Source of the DNA: Gammaproteobacteria bacterium
GTDB lineage: Bacteria > Pseudomonadota > Gammaproteobacteria > Pseudomonadales > Azotimanducaceae
DNA length: 64,000 bases
NCBI GenBank assembly: GCA_009845835.1
Contig: VXYV01000029.1
Span: forward strand, 1 to 64,000
Direction: 5' to 3'
Below the pieces are notes generated by a model. The model did no database searches and was not told where the DNA came from. It saw nothing but the letters and a program-made list of their open reading frames with translations. The position numbers were made by a program, and so were the translations under genes. Positions 9,689-21,274 of the stretch are shown in pieces; position 1 is the first letter of the stretch, and each line of letters opens with the position of its first letter.

Positions 9689-11061
9689 GACAGATGTTTG
9701 AGCGTATTCAGCAGAACATCGATTGGGTCCGCACCCCTCATGTCTAGATAGAGTTTTGTTTTATATCTCCGACCGATAATTGCTGGTTCAAGTTGGCGAA
9801 ATGACTCTTCAAGTTTTTGAATTGTTTTTTCCCGTGAATGAGCTAGCGCAATAGCGACGCTAGGCAGGTTCTGCTCTGGTTGTGCGCCGCTGCCAACCTG
9901 TGATTCTGTTTGTTCTATGGTTATAGAAAAGTCCGGTAGCAAATTTGCAAGCAGTTGCTGCACGAGTGAACCTCGATGACGCAATATTCGTTCAGAAACT
10001 GACAGTTCACGAAACAATTTCACGTGTGTAGCAAGGGTATGTGGATCTTCATAAGCTCTAAGGGTTTCATCCAATATCGCGAGGGTAATTTTGTCAACTC
10101 GTAATGCACGTTTCAAGGGGTTTGTATTGAGAGCTTGGCAGATTCTCTTACTACCAAGTAAGATTCCAGCTTGGGGGCCCCCTAATAATTTATCGCCGGA
10201 AAAAGTTACGACGTCACATCCCCATTTCAGTGAAATCTGTGGTTGTTGTTCGTATCGTAAACCGAAACGTTCAGTATTCACAAGAGCGCCACTACCTAGA
10301 TCAACGGCAAATGGAATCCCGGTCGAATGCGCAAGTGATACCAGTTCTTGTTCGGTCGTCTCTTCGGTGAACCCTTTAATTGCATAGTTACTCTTGTGTA
10401 CCTTCAGTAGTAACCCGGTGTTTGTTGTTATCGCCTGTTTGTAGTCGTTAAGTCTTGTGCGATTGGTCGTACCTACCTCTACCAAGTGACAACCTGCGCG
10501 CAACATTAACTCAGGCAGGCGAAAACTACCACCAATTTCGATTAGTTCTCCTCTCGATACCAATACTTCTTTATTCAGCGCAAGCGTATTTAATAGCAGA
10601 ACTAGCGCGGCAGCATTGTTATTGACGACGACTGCCGATTCAGCATTGGTCAAACGACACAGTCGACTCTTAACAATGTTTTCTCGTTGATCTCTTCTAC
10701 CAGTCTTTAAGTCGTATTCGAGGGCCAGTGGGTTTTGACATCTTTTTATTGCTCGATGTAACAAATCCGAGTCCAACACAACACGACCTAGGTTGGTATG
10801 GATAACTGTACCTGTTAAATTAAACACGCGAGCATAGCCGCGATCACAATGTTTGTGCAACCACTCAAGAACAGATGTTTGATAGTCCTCAATCGATCGA
10901 ACTACACTTGATGTTTGCGCTTCGCGAATTTGCGCTTGAATTGCGCGAATAGCATCGGTGGTAGCATGGAACCCCCACTGTTCTACGATTGATTGAAATT
11001 GCGTAGATCGGACAATGGAGTCGACTGAGGGTAGTGAACAAATTTCGTTTGGTGAGTTCAT
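9682..11061 (-). CDS. selA: L-seryl-tRNA(Sec) selenium transferase SelA
   Basis: PLP enzyme that turns seryl-tRNA(Sec) into selenocysteyl-tRNA(Sec), using selenophosphate. The 459 residues match bacterial SelA. The PLP lysine is K291 in TFSGDKLLGGPQAG, preceded by the DLGSGAL loop near 254-260. The gene starts with ATG at 11061 and reads away from sdhC, so a divergent promoter region lies between them. The stop overlaps the selB start. Confidence 0.96.
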   Translation of the reverse strand: MNSPNEICSLPSVDSIVRSTQFQSIVEQWGFHATTDAIRAIQAQIREAQTSSVVRSIEDYQTSVLEWLHKHCDRGYARVFNLTGTVIHTNLGRVVLDSDLLHRAIKRCQNPLALEYDLKTGRRDQRENIVKSRLCRLTNAESAVVVNNNAAALVLLLNTLALNKEVLVSRGELIEIGGSFRLPELMLRAGCHLVEVGTTNRTRLNDYKQAITTNTGLLLKVHKSNYAIKGFTEETTEQELVSLAHSTGIPFAVDLGSGALVNTERFGLRYEQQPQISLKWGCDVVTFSGDKLLGGPQAGILLGSKRICQALNTNPLKRALRVDKITLAILDETLRAYEDPHTLATHVKLFRELSVSERILRHRGSLVQQLLANLLPDFSITIEQTESQVGSGAQPEQNLPSVAIALAHSREKTIQKLEESFRQLEPAIIGRRYKTKLYLDMRGADPIDVLLNTLKHLSC

Positions 11062-11242
11062 TACAGGGTGAGCCTGTCCATTACACTAATAGATAAGGCT
11101 ACATAAAAAGTACTTCCTGTGCAATAACGGAGGAACAAAGTCATGATTTTTTCGATAGGAATCACCTTATTAAAATCAGATTCATCATAATACTGCATAG
11201 CAAAACGAAAGTGTTATCTTAGCTACATACTCCGAATCACAA
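11062..11242. promoter_or_regulatory. Divergent control region between selA and sdhC
   Basis: The 181 bases between two divergently read operons must hold promoters for selAB (minus) and for the sdh-suc cluster (plus). The sequence is AT-rich but I could not pick a convincing -35/-10 pair on either strand, and I saw no tRNA-Sec here. Confidence 0.4.
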
Positions 11243-11620
11243 GTGAAAGCAGAACGTCCCGTATTTTTAAACGTCCTTAAGGTTCAGTTACCCGTTGCAG
11301 CAGTCGTATCGATTCTGCATCGGATCACTGGTGTATTCCTTTTCGTTGCCTCAGGTTTTTTCCTTTGGTTATTCGCGATCTCAGTACATTCCGAGCAAGG
11401 CTTTAATGACATTAAGCAACTATTGACGAAGCCAATATATGCGTTTATTTTGTGGATTTGCCTCTCGCTAGTTGGGTACCACTTGATTGCAGGTGTTCGT
11501 CACTTATTACTCGATTTGCACATCGGTGATAGTTTACAACTGGGTAAGATTTCGGCCTACGTTGTTTTGATTTCAGCGATTATTGCCTCTGTACTTTTTG
11601 GAGTGTGGTTATGGTTGTAA
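11243..11620 (+). CDS. sdhC: Succinate dehydrogenase cytochrome b556 subunit SdhC
   Basis: One of two membrane anchors of complex II; binds heme b and quinone. The 125-residue protein shows three hydrophobic segments (about 20-48, 62-85, 102-124). The SILHRITGVFLF motif near 24 and the heme-binding His in GYHLIAGVRHLLLD are the family signatures. Translation starts at GTG 11243. First gene of the sdhCDAB-sucAB-lpd-sucCD cluster; its end overlaps sdhD. Confidence 0.95.
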   Translation: MKAERPVFLNVLKVQLPVAAVVSILHRITGVFLFVASGFFLWLFAISVHSEQGFNDIKQLLTKPIYAFILWICLSLVGYHLIAGVRHLLLDLHIGDSLQLGKISAYVVLISAIIASVLFGVWLWL

Positions 11621-11973
11621 ACGTTTCGAATTTTTCACGAAACGGCTTGAGTGACTTTCTGCTACAACGATTAACTGCGGTGGTCATCGCAGCTTACGTT
11701 TTGTGCGTTCTGGGATTTTTGTGGCTCAATCCAGGTTTAACTTTTGTCGAGTGGATCTCGTATATGGAATCGATATATATGCGAATCTTTAGTACCCTCA
11801 CGCTTTTTTCGATTACGGCGCATGCGTGGATTGGTATGTGGACGGTGAGTACCGACTACTTAAACGAGCACCACTTTCGGTCTTTTGGACATGTCTTTCG
11901 TTGGTTTTTCCAATTATTTGTTACAGTTGCTATCGTAATTTACGTTTTGTTGGGACTATGGGTGATTTGGTGA
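11611..11973 (+). CDS. sdhD: Succinate dehydrogenase membrane anchor SdhD
   Basis: Second membrane anchor of complex II. About 120 residues with three membrane segments. [13 protein letters not shown] is the SdhD counterpart of the SdhC HRITG motif, and [14 protein letters not shown] carries the expected His and Asp-Tyr. I prefer the ATG at 11611, which overlaps the end of sdhC by ten bases; a GTG at 11605 would add two residues. sdhA follows after seven bases. Confidence 0.92.
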   Translation: MVVNVSNFSRNGLSDFLLQRLTAVVIAAYVLCVLGFLWLNPGLTFVEWISYMESIYMRIFSTLTLFSITAHAWIGMWTVSTDYLNEHHFRSFGHVFRWFFQLFVTVAIVIYVLLGLWVIW

Positions 11974-11980
11974 TTCGAAT

Positions 11981-13756
11981 ATGAGCGCTTACCCATGTAG
12001 AACGATGGAATTCGACGCCCTCATTGTTGGTGGCGGTGGCGCGGGATTACGTGCAAGCCTCCAGCTTGCAAAAACCGGTTTTCGAACCGCGGTTCTTTCG
12101 AAAGTCTTTCCGACTCGCTCGCACACCGTATCGGCTCAGGGTGGAATCACCTGCGCCATTGGCAGCGACGATCCCGACGACGACTGGCGATGGCATATGT
12201 ACGATACGGTCAAAGGTTCTGACTATATCGGCGATCAGGATGCAATCGAGTACATGTGTAGTGTCGGACCTGAAGTTGTGTATGAATTAGAACACATGGG
12301 GTTGCCGTTCTCGCGAACAGAAACTGGGAGGATTTATCAACGTCCTTTTGGCGGTCAATCGAAAAACTTTGGAAAAGGTGGGCAAGCGGCACGAACTTGT
12401 GCTGCGGTCGACCGGACGGGACATGCGTTACTGCATACCTTGTTTCAAGCAAATATCAAGGAAGGTACAACATTCTTAAGTGAATGGTTTGCAGTCGACC
12501 TCGTAAAAAATCAAGATGGCGATATTACTGGTGTAGTCGCAATTTGTATCGAAACTGGAGAAACGGTCCATATTCGCGCGCAAGCCACTTTGTTGGCAAC
12601 GGGTGGCGCGGGTCGAATTTACGCTAGTACCACTAACGCACTGACTAATACAGGCGACGGAGTCGCGATGATCCTCCGCCAAGATCTTCCAGTGCAAGAT
12701 ATCGAGATGTGGCAGTTTCACCCGACGGGTATTCACCCACTCGGGGTTTTAGTTACCGAAGGTTGTCGTGGTGAAGGGGGTTTCCTTGTAAATGCCGATG
12801 GTGAACGGTTCATGGAACGGTATGCACCGAATGCGAAAGATCTGGCGAGTCGGGATGTTGTATCGAGATCCATGACTATCGAAATTCAAGAAGGTAGAGG
12901 CTGTGGTCCAGAAAAAGATCATGTTCTACTCAAATTAGACCATTTAGGTAAAGAAACTCTAGAGTTACGTTTAGCAGGTATTCTTGAGTTGTCGAGGACT
13001 TACGCACTAGTTGATCCTTTAATCGAACCAATCCCGGTAGTACCCACTTGCCATTACATGATGGGAGGTGTACCGGTATTGGTAAATGGCTCCGCCGTGA
13101 CCCAAGATAACGGCAACGATCGAGTTATCGACGGTCTTTATGCGGTAGGAGAAGTTGCTTGTGTCTCGGTACATGGTGCCAATCGCCTCGGTGGTAACTC
13201 CTTGCTTGATTTGGTAGTGTTTGGACGGGCGGCTGGCTTGCGTATAGCAGAGGTACTTGCACAAGGTGTTAGTCCGCGACCAGCCACAACAAGTGATCTA
13301 GAAATTGCTTTAAACAGAATGAACCGTTGGGATACATCAACCGACGGTGAACATCCGGCTGACTTGAAAACTGAATTACAACGAACCATGCAGATGAATT
13401 TCGGCGTGTTCCGCGTAGAATCTAACATGCAAACTTCGGTGAAGACCATCGCAGAACTGCGCGAGCGAATCGGTTTGAGTTATTTGGAAGACAAGTCGAA
13501 AACCTTTAATACGGCACGGATAGAGGCATTAGAGTTAGATAATTTACTTGAAGTGGCCGAGGCAACCGCAATTGCTGCTGAAGCTCGCAAAGAAAGTCGC
13601 GGTGCACACGCCCGAGTCGATTTCACAGAACGAGACGACAAAGAATGGCTATGCCATTCATTGTATTTTGGGTCAGAGAAAACGATTCGCAAACGCCAAG
13701 TTAATTTCGCTCCGACCCAGATTGAAGCATTTCAACCAGTAAAAAGAGAGTATTAA
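11981..13756 (+). CDS. sdhA: Succinate dehydrogenase flavoprotein subunit SdhA
   Basis: Oxidises succinate to fumarate with covalently bound FAD. The 591 residues match the family. GGGGAG at 17-22 is the dinucleotide loop; the [10 protein letters not shown] motif contains His48, the expected FAD attachment. QFHPTG, the catalytic Arg region (RDVVSRS) and [14 protein letters not shown] are all present. ATG start at 11981. Tightly followed by sdhB. Confidence 0.98.
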   Translation: MSAYPCRTMEFDALIVGGGGAGLRASLQLAKTGFRTAVLSKVFPTRSHTVSAQGGITCAIGSDDPDDDWRWHMYDTVKGSDYIGDQDAIEYMCSVGPEVVYELEHMGLPFSRTETGRIYQRPFGGQSKNFGKGGQAARTCAAVDRTGHALLHTLFQANIKEGTTFLSEWFAVDLVKNQDGDITGVVAICIETGETVHIRAQATLLATGGAGRIYASTTNALTNTGDGVAMILRQDLPVQDIEMWQFHPTGIHPLGVLVTEGCRGEGGFLVNADGERFMERYAPNAKDLASRDVVSRSMTIEIQEGRGCGPEKDHVLLKLDHLGKETLELRLAGILELSRTYALVDPLIEPIPVVPTCHYMMGGVPVLVNGSAVTQDNGNDRVIDGLYAVGEVACVSVHGANRLGGNSLLDLVVFGRAAGLRIAEVLAQGVSPRPATTSDLEIALNRMNRWDTSTDGEHPADLKTELQRTMQMNFGVFRVESNMQTSVKTIAELRERIGLSYLEDKSKTFNTARIEALELDNLLEVAEATAIAAEARKESRGAHARVDFTERDDKEWLCHSLYFGSEKTIRKRQVNFAPTQIEAFQPVKREY

Positions 13757-13758
13757 GT

Positions 13759-14463
13759 TTGCAAGTAAGCATTTACCGGTATATTCCGGAAACGGATTCG
13801 CAACCTCGTATGCAAGACTACGAATTTGAACGACCTGCAGGTCGGGATTTAATGGTTTTGGATGTACTGGAACAATTGAAGATTAAGGATCCTAGCATCA
13901 CTTATCGACGTTCGTGCCGCGAAGGTGTGTGTGGTTCGGATGGCATGAATATCAATGGACGTAATGGTCTTGCTTGCAAAACCCCGCTAGGTGCAGTCGT
14001 AAAAAACAATCGGTTAGTTCTGCGACCACTTCCGGGACTCCCTGTAATTCGCGATTTAGTAGTCGACATGACACAGTTTTACAAACAATTTGAACGTGTT
14101 GATCCGTTCTTAATCAATGACGAGCCACCACCAGAAAAAGAACGACTTCAGAGTATAGAAGAACGCGAAAAACTTGAAGGTTTATATGAGTGTATACTTT
14201 GCGCATGTTGTACGACATCGTGTCCGTCTTTTTGGTGGAATCCAGAAAAGTTTCTTGGACCAGCAGCCTTGCTCCATTCCTATCGTTTTCTCGCCGATAG
14301 TCGCGATACCGCCAAAGAGGAAAGGTTATCTCAACTTGACGATCCTTTTAGTGTATTTCGCTGTCGTACTATCATGAATTGTGCCAATGTATGTCCAAAA
14401 GATCTGAATCCTACGCGTGCGATTGGGAAAATTCGAACATTACTGGTTAAGCATGGAACATAA
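13759..14463 (+). CDS. sdhB: Succinate dehydrogenase iron-sulfur subunit SdhB
   Basis: Carries electrons from SdhA to quinone through three clusters. The [2Fe-2S] motif reads CREGVCGSD...C with C53, C58, D61 and C73; an Asp as third ligand is also seen in E. coli SdhB. The other clusters use CILCACCTTSCP and CRTIMNCANVCPKDLNP. The start is TTG at 13759, two bases after the sdhA stop; no other start gives the normal N-terminus. Confidence 0.97.
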   Translation: MQVSIYRYIPETDSQPRMQDYEFERPAGRDLMVLDVLEQLKIKDPSITYRRSCREGVCGSDGMNINGRNGLACKTPLGAVVKNNRLVLRPLPGLPVIRDLVVDMTQFYKQFERVDPFLINDEPPPEKERLQSIEEREKLEGLYECILCACCTTSCPSFWWNPEKFLGPAALLHSYRFLADSRDTAKEERLSQLDDPFSVFRCRTIMNCANVCPKDLNPTRAIGKIRTLLVKHGT

Positions 14464-14501
14464 ATTGACATTCCATAATGCATCAATTGGAGGAATTCTG
14501 A

Positions 14502-17354
14502 TTGGCTGACTCTTTTTTACAACGGATGGAAGCAAGCTCGCATTTATCGGGGGGTAGCGTCGCGTATATCGAAGCTCTGTACGAGAACTATTTAGAAAAT
14601 GCCAACAGCGTCCCGCAAGAATGGCGTGAATACTTTGGTACTCTACCTCGTACTCAATCATCTCACAACGACGTTCCACACAGCGGGATCATTAACCATT
14701 TTGAACGCTTAGGTCGTAATCGACTCAAGATTCAACCTGAACGGGTTAGTACTTCGGTTCTAAGCGATCATGAACGTAAGCAGACAGCTGTTTCAGAATT
14801 GATCGAGGCTTATCAATCACGGGGACATCGCAAAGCAAAAATTGATCCGTTGAATGCCTGGAAGTCCGAACAAGCGCCTGACTTAGAACTGGATTTTCAC
14901 GGGTTGTCGATCGCTGATTTAGACACGGTTTATAAGACTGGTTCGACGTATTTGTTCAAGGAAGAAGAACGGTCACTTCGAGATATTGTGGATGCGCTGG
15001 AGAAGACCTACTGTGGTAGTATCGGTACTGAGTATACGGGAGTGTCGTCCACACAAGAGAGATTATGGATACGTGGCTGCTTAGAAAGTGTGCACTCGCA
15101 GATGCAGTTTAGTGAAGAGACGAAAAAACGAATTCTCGAACGTTTGACCGCTGCCGAAGGACTAGAACGATATTTGCAGAATCGGTACCCTGGAACGAAA
15201 CGTTTCGGTTTAGAAGGCGGCGAAAGCTTGATTCCGATGTTGCACGAAATTACCCAGCGCGCTGGAATGTGGCGTGTCAATGAAATCGTCATTGGAATGG
15301 CCCATCGCGGAAGGTTAAACGTGCTCGTCAATATATTGGGGAAAGAGACTAGTATTCTGTTTGATGAGTTTGAAGGTACCGCTGCCCAACTATACGAAAC
15401 TGGCGACGTCAAATACCACATGGGATTTTCGAGTAATCTCGAAACGCATGGAAAAGAAATCCATCTCGCCCTCTCATTTAATCCTTCTCACCTAGAAATT
15501 GTCGATCCCGTGGTAGAAGGTTCTTGTCGAGCTCGGCAAGATCGACGACAAGATTTTCACCGCGAACAAGTATTCCCAATCCTTATTCACGGTGATGCTT
15601 CCATTGCAGGTCAGGGTGTCGTGATGGAAACGTTTCAGATGTCACAAACCAGGGGATATTCCACTGGTGGAACTCTTCACATCATCATCAATAATCAAAT
15701 CGGATTCACGACGAGTCGTCCCGACGATGCGCGCTCGACGGAATACTGTAGCGAGGTTGCAAAGATAATAGGAGCGCCAATATTTCACGTAAATGCCGAT
15801 GATCCAGAGGCTGTTGTGTACGTAGCACAGATTGCGTCTGATTATGTTAACGTTTTTGGCAAAGATGTTGTGATAGACTTGGTTTGTTATCGGCGTCGTG
15901 GTCACAATGAAGCGGAAGATCCAATGAAGACGCAACCTTTGATGTACCAACAGATTCGAAAACATCCAACAACTAGACAGATTTATGCCGAAAGACTAGT
16001 AAGTGAAGGAGTCGTTACCGACAAAGAAGCCCAAGCACTTGCACGTCAAATTCGTACTCGATTAGACAATGAAGAACCTATCGCCCTATCGGTAGTCAGT
16101 GAACCTGATACACAAATGTTCGTGGATTGGCGACCGTACCTAGGACATGATTGGACTGATAAAGCTGATACTGCCATTTCGCTGAAACGATTGCGAGAAG
16201 TCATGGATCGAGCTAATACCGTTCGGCAGGGATTTCTATTACACAAACAAGTACAAGGAATTTATGACGATCGTCGTGCAATGGCAGCCGGTGGTAAACC
16301 GATCAACTGGGGATTCGGCGAAATGGCTGCATACGCCTCGTTACTAGACGACGGTTTCGACGTACGAATCACAGGACAAGATGTAGGAGTTGGAACATTC
16401 TCTCATCGACACGCCAGTATTTATTGTCAAAAAACGGGCGAACAATTGATTCCACTGCAAGAAGCATTCGACGATCAACGCTTCGAAATTTACGATTCAT
16501 TACTTTCCGAGGAAGCTGTCTTGGCGTTCGAGTATGGTTATGCAACTACATCACCGACTACATTAGTGATTTGGGAAGCTCAGTTCGGTGACTTTGCTAA
16601 CGGGGCACAAGTTGTATTTGATCAGTTTATTTCGAGCGGTGAGACGAAATGGGGACGACAATGTGGTTTAGTGGTCCTGCTACCGCACGGACTCGAAGGG
16701 CAGGGTCCCGAACATTCCTCTGCTCGACTCGAACGCTACCTACAAAGCTGCGCTCAACACAACATACAAATTTGTATTCCAACAACACCAGCACAAATCT
16801 TTCATTTATTACGACGACAAATGATTCGTATGATGCGTCGCCCACTAATCGTATTTACACCGAAGAGTTTGCTACGACATAAGTTAGCGAGTTCCACTAT
16901 AGATGAATTTTCTCAGGGAACTTTTAGGAATGTGATAGATGAATTTGATTCATTAAAAAAATCAAGCATAGAGCGATTAGTACTATGTTCTGGTAAAGTC
17001 TTCTACGACTTACTGACACGACGGCGTGAGGATAAACGAAAAGATATAGCCATCGTTCGTCTAGAACAACTGTACCCCTTTCCGCGAGACGATTTACTTA
17101 AAGTCCTCCGTAAGTACACTAATCTGAGCGAGATTGTGTGGTGTCAGGAAGAACCACAAAATCAAGGAGCATGGTTTTCTAGTCGCCATCACATGGATCG
17201 GGTGATTGCTCAAACCCATCCGAACATTAGGTTGTGCTATGTCGGACGAAAACCTTATGCAGCCCCAGCAGTTGGCTCACCAGCACGCCATGCACGGCAA
17301 CAGCGGGAGGTCGTTGAAGGGGCACTTTATGGACAGTTGGAAGAAAACCGTTGA
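14502..17354 (+). CDS. sucA: 2-oxoglutarate dehydrogenase E1 subunit SucA
   Basis: ThDP-dependent decarboxylase of the 2-oxoglutarate dehydrogenase complex. At 950 residues it is full length. The N-terminal helix ([20 protein letters not shown]) is the part that docks on E2. [11 protein letters not shown] and the later [11 protein letters not shown] and NNQIGFTTS motifs belong to the ThDP-binding half; the C-terminal half has the transketolase-type pyrimidine domain. The start is TTG at 14502 behind a good GGAGGA ribosome site. The stop overlaps the sucB start by four bases (TTGA). Confidence 0.97.
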   Translation: MADSFLQRMEASSHLSGGSVAYIEALYENYLENANSVPQEWREYFGTLPRTQSSHNDVPHSGIINHFERLGRNRLKIQPERVSTSVLSDHERKQTAVSELIEAYQSRGHRKAKIDPLNAWKSEQAPDLELDFHGLSIADLDTVYKTGSTYLFKEEERSLRDIVDALEKTYCGSIGTEYTGVSSTQERLWIRGCLESVHSQMQFSEETKKRILERLTAAEGLERYLQNRYPGTKRFGLEGGESLIPMLHEITQRAGMWRVNEIVIGMAHRGRLNVLVNILGKETSILFDEFEGTAAQLYETGDVKYHMGFSSNLETHGKEIHLALSFNPSHLEIVDPVVEGSCRARQDRRQDFHREQVFPILIHGDASIAGQGVVMETFQMSQTRGYSTGGTLHIIINNQIGFTTSRPDDARSTEYCSEVAKIIGAPIFHVNADDPEAVVYVAQIASDYVNVFGKDVVIDLVCYRRRGHNEAEDPMKTQPLMYQQIRKHPTTRQIYAERLVSEGVVTDKEAQALARQIRTRLDNEEPIALSVVSEPDTQMFVDWRPYLGHDWTDKADTAISLKRLREVMDRANTVRQGFLLHKQVQGIYDDRRAMAAGGKPINWGFGEMAAYASLLDDGFDVRITGQDVGVGTFSHRHASIYCQKTGEQLIPLQEAFDDQRFEIYDSLLSEEAVLAFEYGYATTSPTTLVIWEAQFGDFANGAQVVFDQFISSGETKWGRQCGLVVLLPHGLEGQGPEHSSARLERYLQSCAQHNIQICIPTTPAQIFHLLRRQMIRMMRRPLIVFTPKSLLRHKLASSTIDEFSQGTFRNVIDEFDSLKKSSIERLVLCSGKVFYDLLTRRREDKRKDIAIVRLEQLYPFPRDDLLKVLRKYTNLSEIVWCQEEPQNQGAWFSSRHHMDRVIAQTHPNIRLCYVGRKPYAAPAVGSPARHARQQREVVEGALYGQLEENR

Positions 17355-18571
17355 CTACTGAGATTAAAACTCCTGCCTTTCCAGAATCTATTTCCGAAGG
17401 CGAACTGACAAAATGGTACAAGAAAGAAGGTGAACAAGTCGATCGCGACGAACTTTTAGCCGATATTGAGACCGAAAAAACAACACTTGAAATCCCTTCA
17501 CCAATTTCAGGTACGATCATCAAAATCGCTAAACAGGAAGGCGAAACCGTGGGTGGTTCTGAGCTGATCGCTGTAGTTGCAGAAGGGACAACCGTGCTCG
17601 ACGGTGATGAACGAGTTGAACACGGAAAAGAAACAGAAATTGATCAAGGTCGAGGCGGACAAACGATTGCTTCGCCGTCAGCAAGGAAGTTGGCGCAAGA
17701 AAAAGGTATTGACCTTACTAAGGTTACTGGCACTGGTCGTCGAGGTCTAATCACGAAAGAAGACGTCTTGACATCAACGCAACAAACTCGCGTTGAACCG
17801 AAAGTACCGCAAGCAGAAAAAGTTCCAAGTCAACCACCTGCTTTTGAAATGCCGGAAGAGGAAGGGGAACGAATCGAACGACGCGTGCCGATGTCCAGAC
17901 TTCGTACGACTATTGCTAAACGATTAGTCGAAGCTCAGCACAACGCAGCGATGTTGACGACTTTTAATGAAGTGAATATGCAACCAATCATTCGTATGCG
18001 TAAACAATACCAGGAAGAATTTCAAAAAGTACACCACGGAACTAAATTGGGTTTCATGAGTTTCTTTGTGCGCGCATCAGTAGAAGCTTTAAAGCGCTTC
18101 CCTTTAGTTAATGCTTCAATCGATAGCAATGACATTTTGTATCACGGATACTACGATATTGGAGTGGCAGTGAGTACCGAACGTGGATTGGTCGTACCGG
18201 TTGTTCGGAATGCCGATACTCTAGGGTTAGCACAGATTGAGGATCAGATCGCAAAGTTTGGTAAGCAGGCACGAGAAGGAAAACTCGCCATTGAAGACAT
18301 GCAGGGCGGAACGTTTACGATTTCCAACGGAGGAGTGTTCGGTTCGTTACTATCAACACCAATTTTAAATCCACCACAGACCGCGATCTTAGGGATGCAC
18401 AAGATTGAAGAACGGCCTATCGTGGAACAAGGTGAGATCGTGATTAGACCAATGATGTATCTAGCACTGTCTTACGATCACCGATTAATTGATGGTGCTG
18501 AAGCTGTACGCTTTTTGGTTTCGATTAAGGGAATGCTTGAAGATCCAGCCCGGATTCTTTTAGAGTTATAA
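17351..18571 (+). CDS. sucB: Dihydrolipoyllysine succinyltransferase E2, SucB
   Basis: Core enzyme of the 2-oxoglutarate dehydrogenase complex. The 406 residues are in the usual order: a lipoyl domain (1-75, with lipoyl Lys43 in [10 protein letters not shown]), a linker, a peripheral-subunit binding domain ([15 protein letters not shown], about 98-135), and a catalytic domain ending in [14 protein letters not shown] with the active-site His and Asp. The TTG start at 17351 lies in a TTGA overlap with the sucA stop, which suggests coupled translation. Confidence 0.97.
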   Translation: MTTEIKTPAFPESISEGELTKWYKKEGEQVDRDELLADIETEKTTLEIPSPISGTIIKIAKQEGETVGGSELIAVVAEGTTVLDGDERVEHGKETEIDQGRGGQTIASPSARKLAQEKGIDLTKVTGTGRRGLITKEDVLTSTQQTRVEPKVPQAEKVPSQPPAFEMPEEEGERIERRVPMSRLRTTIAKRLVEAQHNAAMLTTFNEVNMQPIIRMRKQYQEEFQKVHHGTKLGFMSFFVRASVEALKRFPLVNASIDSNDILYHGYYDIGVAVSTERGLVVPVVRNADTLGLAQIEDQIAKFGKQAREGKLAIEDMQGGTFTISNGGVFGSLLSTPILNPPQTAILGMHKIEERPIVEQGEIVIRPMMYLALSYDHRLIDGAEAVRFLVSIKGMLEDPARILLEL

Positions 18572-18583
18572 CAGGAGGGGATA

Positions 18584-20023
18584 ATGGATAGAACGACTGA
18601 CTTAGTAGTTATCGGCGCGGGTCCAGCCGGATACGCCGCTGCCATTCGTTGTGCGCAGTTAGGATTCAAGACCATCTGTATCGATAAGTCGGTCGATGTG
18701 CAACGAAAACCGACTTTAGGAGGAACATGTTTAAATTGGGGATGTATCCCGTCAAAAGCGTTGTTGGACATTTCTCAGAAATTCAAGGATACTAAAGAGT
18801 ACGCTGAAATAGGAATAGGAGTATCGGAACCAACGATGGACGTCAACCAAATGATGGCCTTTAAAGACTCGGTCGTAAAGCGGTTAACGGGAGGAATCCA
18901 GACTCTGTTCACTGGCAATGGCGTGACTTTCTTGCCTGGTGTTGGTCAGTTAGGACATGGAAAACAAGTCTCTTACCGTGGACACGATGGTACAAGTGAA
19001 TTAATCGATGCAAAGCACGTGATCCTTGCTCCAGGTTCAGTGCCAATGGAAATCAGTGCAGCACCATTGGATAATGAATTCATCGTAGATTCGACTGGGG
19101 CATTGGAGTTCGATAAAGTACCGAAAAAACTAGGCATTATCGGCGCGGGAATTATTGGGCTTGAGTTGGGTAGTGTATGGCGAAGACTGGGTTCCGAAGT
19201 TGTTATATTGGAAGCGCTTGACGATTTTCTACCGATGGTCGATCGTCGTATTGCACGTGATGCGCTACGGATATTTAAACAACAGGGACTAGATATTCGC
19301 TTAGGTGCCCGTGTTGTCGGTACTGAGGTAAGCGACGGTTCCGTGAGTGTGAATTACCAGTTAAAAGGTGAAGATCAGACTTACGCATGCGACAAGATTA
19401 TTGTCGCCGTGGGTCGTCGACCCTACACGGAAGGTCTCTTAAGTGAAGGTAGCGCCATCAAGGCTGATGAACGTGGTTCGTTATTTGTGAACGATTTGTG
19501 CTCGACTAGTGCACCGGATATATATGCCGTTGGCGATGTTGTTCGGGGACCGAAGTTGGCCCACAAAGGTATGGAAGAAGGAGTGATGGTAGCTGAACGC
19601 ATTGCTGGACATAAACCACTGGTGAACTACGATACCGTTCCTTCCGTGATTTATACACATCCGGAAATTGCTTGGGTGGGAGAAACCGAATCCGAGATTC
19701 AAGCTATGGGGGATGAATTCAAGTCTGGTATGTTTTCGTATGCTGCCAACGGTCGCGCCATCGCAGCCAACGATACGGATGGTATGGTCAAGATTATTGC
19801 CGATAAGGCAACCGATCGAGTCCGTGGCATACACATCATTGGTTCGCAAGCATCCGAATTAATAGCTCAGGGTGTGATTGCGATGGAATTTGGTGCAACT
19901 GCAGAAGACCTCGCGCTAACAATGTTTGCCCATCCGTCATTGTCCGAATCCGTGCACGAAGCAGCCCTTGGTGTCAATGGTAACGCAATCCATGCTGTGA
20001 ATCGTCGTAAATCTAGTAAGTGA
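18584..20023 (+). CDS. lpd: Dihydrolipoyl dehydrogenase E3, Lpd
   Basis: Flavoprotein that reoxidises the lipoyl group of E2 and makes NADH. The 479 residues include GAGPAG at 11-16, the redox-active pair C49 and C54 in GGTCLNWGC, an NAD-binding GAGIIGLELG loop, and a C-terminal dimerisation domain with the catalytic HPSLSE motif. A strong AGGAGG site precedes the ATG. Its position inside the suc cluster suggests that this copy serves 2-oxoglutarate dehydrogenase, as in Pseudomonas. Confidence 0.97.
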   Translation: MDRTTDLVVIGAGPAGYAAAIRCAQLGFKTICIDKSVDVQRKPTLGGTCLNWGCIPSKALLDISQKFKDTKEYAEIGIGVSEPTMDVNQMMAFKDSVVKRLTGGIQTLFTGNGVTFLPGVGQLGHGKQVSYRGHDGTSELIDAKHVILAPGSVPMEISAAPLDNEFIVDSTGALEFDKVPKKLGIIGAGIIGLELGSVWRRLGSEVVILEALDDFLPMVDRRIARDALRIFKQQGLDIRLGARVVGTEVSDGSVSVNYQLKGEDQTYACDKIIVAVGRRPYTEGLLSEGSAIKADERGSLFVNDLCSTSAPDIYAVGDVVRGPKLAHKGMEEGVMVAERIAGHKPLVNYDTVPSVIYTHPEIAWVGETESEIQAMGDEFKSGMFSYAANGRAIAANDTDGMVKIIADKATDRVRGIHIIGSQASELIAQGVIAMEFGATAEDLALTMFAHPSLSESVHEAALGVNGNAIHAVNRRKSSK

Positions 20024-20104
20024 CAGCTACGGCGTTCTATTAATTTTGACGTGATCAACTAGATTATGTGTTGGTCCGCAGCTTTCTCTTTTTGGAATCC
20101 TTGA

Positions 20105-21274
20105 GTGAATTTACACGAATACCAAGCTAAATCATTATTTGCCGAATATGGTTTACCCGTTTCGACCGGTCAAGCCGCTCAAACCAGTGAGGAAGCAGTT
20201 GCAACCGCACAAAAGTTAGGTGGAACGAGGTGGGTTGCAAAGGTCCAAGTTCATGCTGGTGGTCGCGGGAAAGCTGGTGGCGTAAAACTTATTGATTCCC
20301 TTGATGATCTTAGGTCCTTCGCCAACCGCTGGCTTGGCAACCGTTTAGTCTCTTCACAGACGGATTCTTTAGGCCAATTAGTCTCGTGTATTTATGTCGA
20401 ATCCGTAACAGACATTGAACAAGAGTTCTACTTAGGTGTCGTTATTGATCGATCTAGTCGACGTGTGATTGTGATGAGTTCCGGGGAAGGCGGAGTTGAT
20501 ATTGAGAGTGTAGCGGCAGCTACACCAGAAAAAATACTGCGATGTTCCATTGATCCATTTTTAGGGGCACAAGCATATCAAGCCCGAACGATGGCGTTTC
20601 AATTAGGGGTTCACGGTAAACAGGTTAAGCAATTCATTCGAATTTTTATGAATTTATGTGAATTGTTTCACAAATTAGATTGTTCACTTGTGGAAATTAA
20701 CCCTTTGGTCTTGACTAGTAGTGGCGACTTACTTTGTTTGGATGCGAAAGTCAACATCGATAGTAATGCTTTGTTTCGACACCCACGCCTTGAGTACATG
20801 GCAGACCCAACACAGTTGGACGAACGGGAAGTTCAAGCCGCGAAATTTAACCTGAGTTATGTCTCGCTGGATGGAGATATCGGATGTATGGTCAATGGCG
20901 CGGGATTAGCCATGGGCACCATGGATCTGGTAAAACTGTATGGTGGGAATCCGGCTAACTTTCTAGATGTAGGGGGTGGAGTTCAAAAAGAATCGGTAGC
21001 TGAAGCATTCAAGATTTTATTGTCGGACGAAAAAGTCAAAACAGTTCTTATCAATATCTTTGGTGGAATCGTATCGTGTGAAATCATCGCCAAAGGAATT
21101 GTTGAGGCCTATCGTGGAGTAGGTGTTCAGATTCCGGTCGTAGTACGATTTGACGGCAATAGCGCGCGTGAAGGACGCGAAGTCTTCCGCCATAGTGGTC
21201 TAAACATTGTTGCAGCAAATTCATTACAAGAAGCAGCGCAACTAGCGGTTTCTGCCGCCAAGGGTGAAGTATGA
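20105..21274 (+). CDS. sucC: Succinyl-CoA synthetase beta subunit SucC
   Basis: ATP-grasp subunit that binds nucleotide and part of the succinate site. The 389 residues are standard. [20 protein letters not shown] at the N-terminus, the [16 protein letters not shown]-grasp loop and the [16 protein letters not shown] motif near the C-terminus are characteristic. GTG start at 20105, about 80 bases after lpd. The stop overlaps sucD in ATGA. Confidence 0.97.
   Translation: MNLHEYQAKSLFAEYGLPVSTGQAAQTSEEAVATAQKLGGTRWVAKVQVHAGGRGKAGGVKLIDSLDDLRSFANRWLGNRLVSSQTDSLGQLVSCIYVESVTDIEQEFYLGVVIDRSSRRVIVMSSGEGGVDIESVAAATPEKILRCSIDPFLGAQAYQARTMAFQLGVHGKQVKQFIRIFMNLCELFHKLDCSLVEINPLVLTSSGDLLCLDAKVNIDSNALFRHPRLEYMADPTQLDEREVQAAKFNLSYVSLDGDIGCMVNGAGLAMGTMDLVKLYGGNPANFLDVGGGVQKESVAEAFKILLSDEKVKTVLINIFGGIVSCEIIAKGIVEAYRGVGVQIPVVVRFDGNSAREGREVFRHSGLNIVAANSLQEAAQLAVSAAKGEV

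Noticed and set aside
11062..11242. selC (tRNA-Sec) beside selA
   Set aside because: No long tRNA-like fold with a matching acceptor stem is present on either strand.
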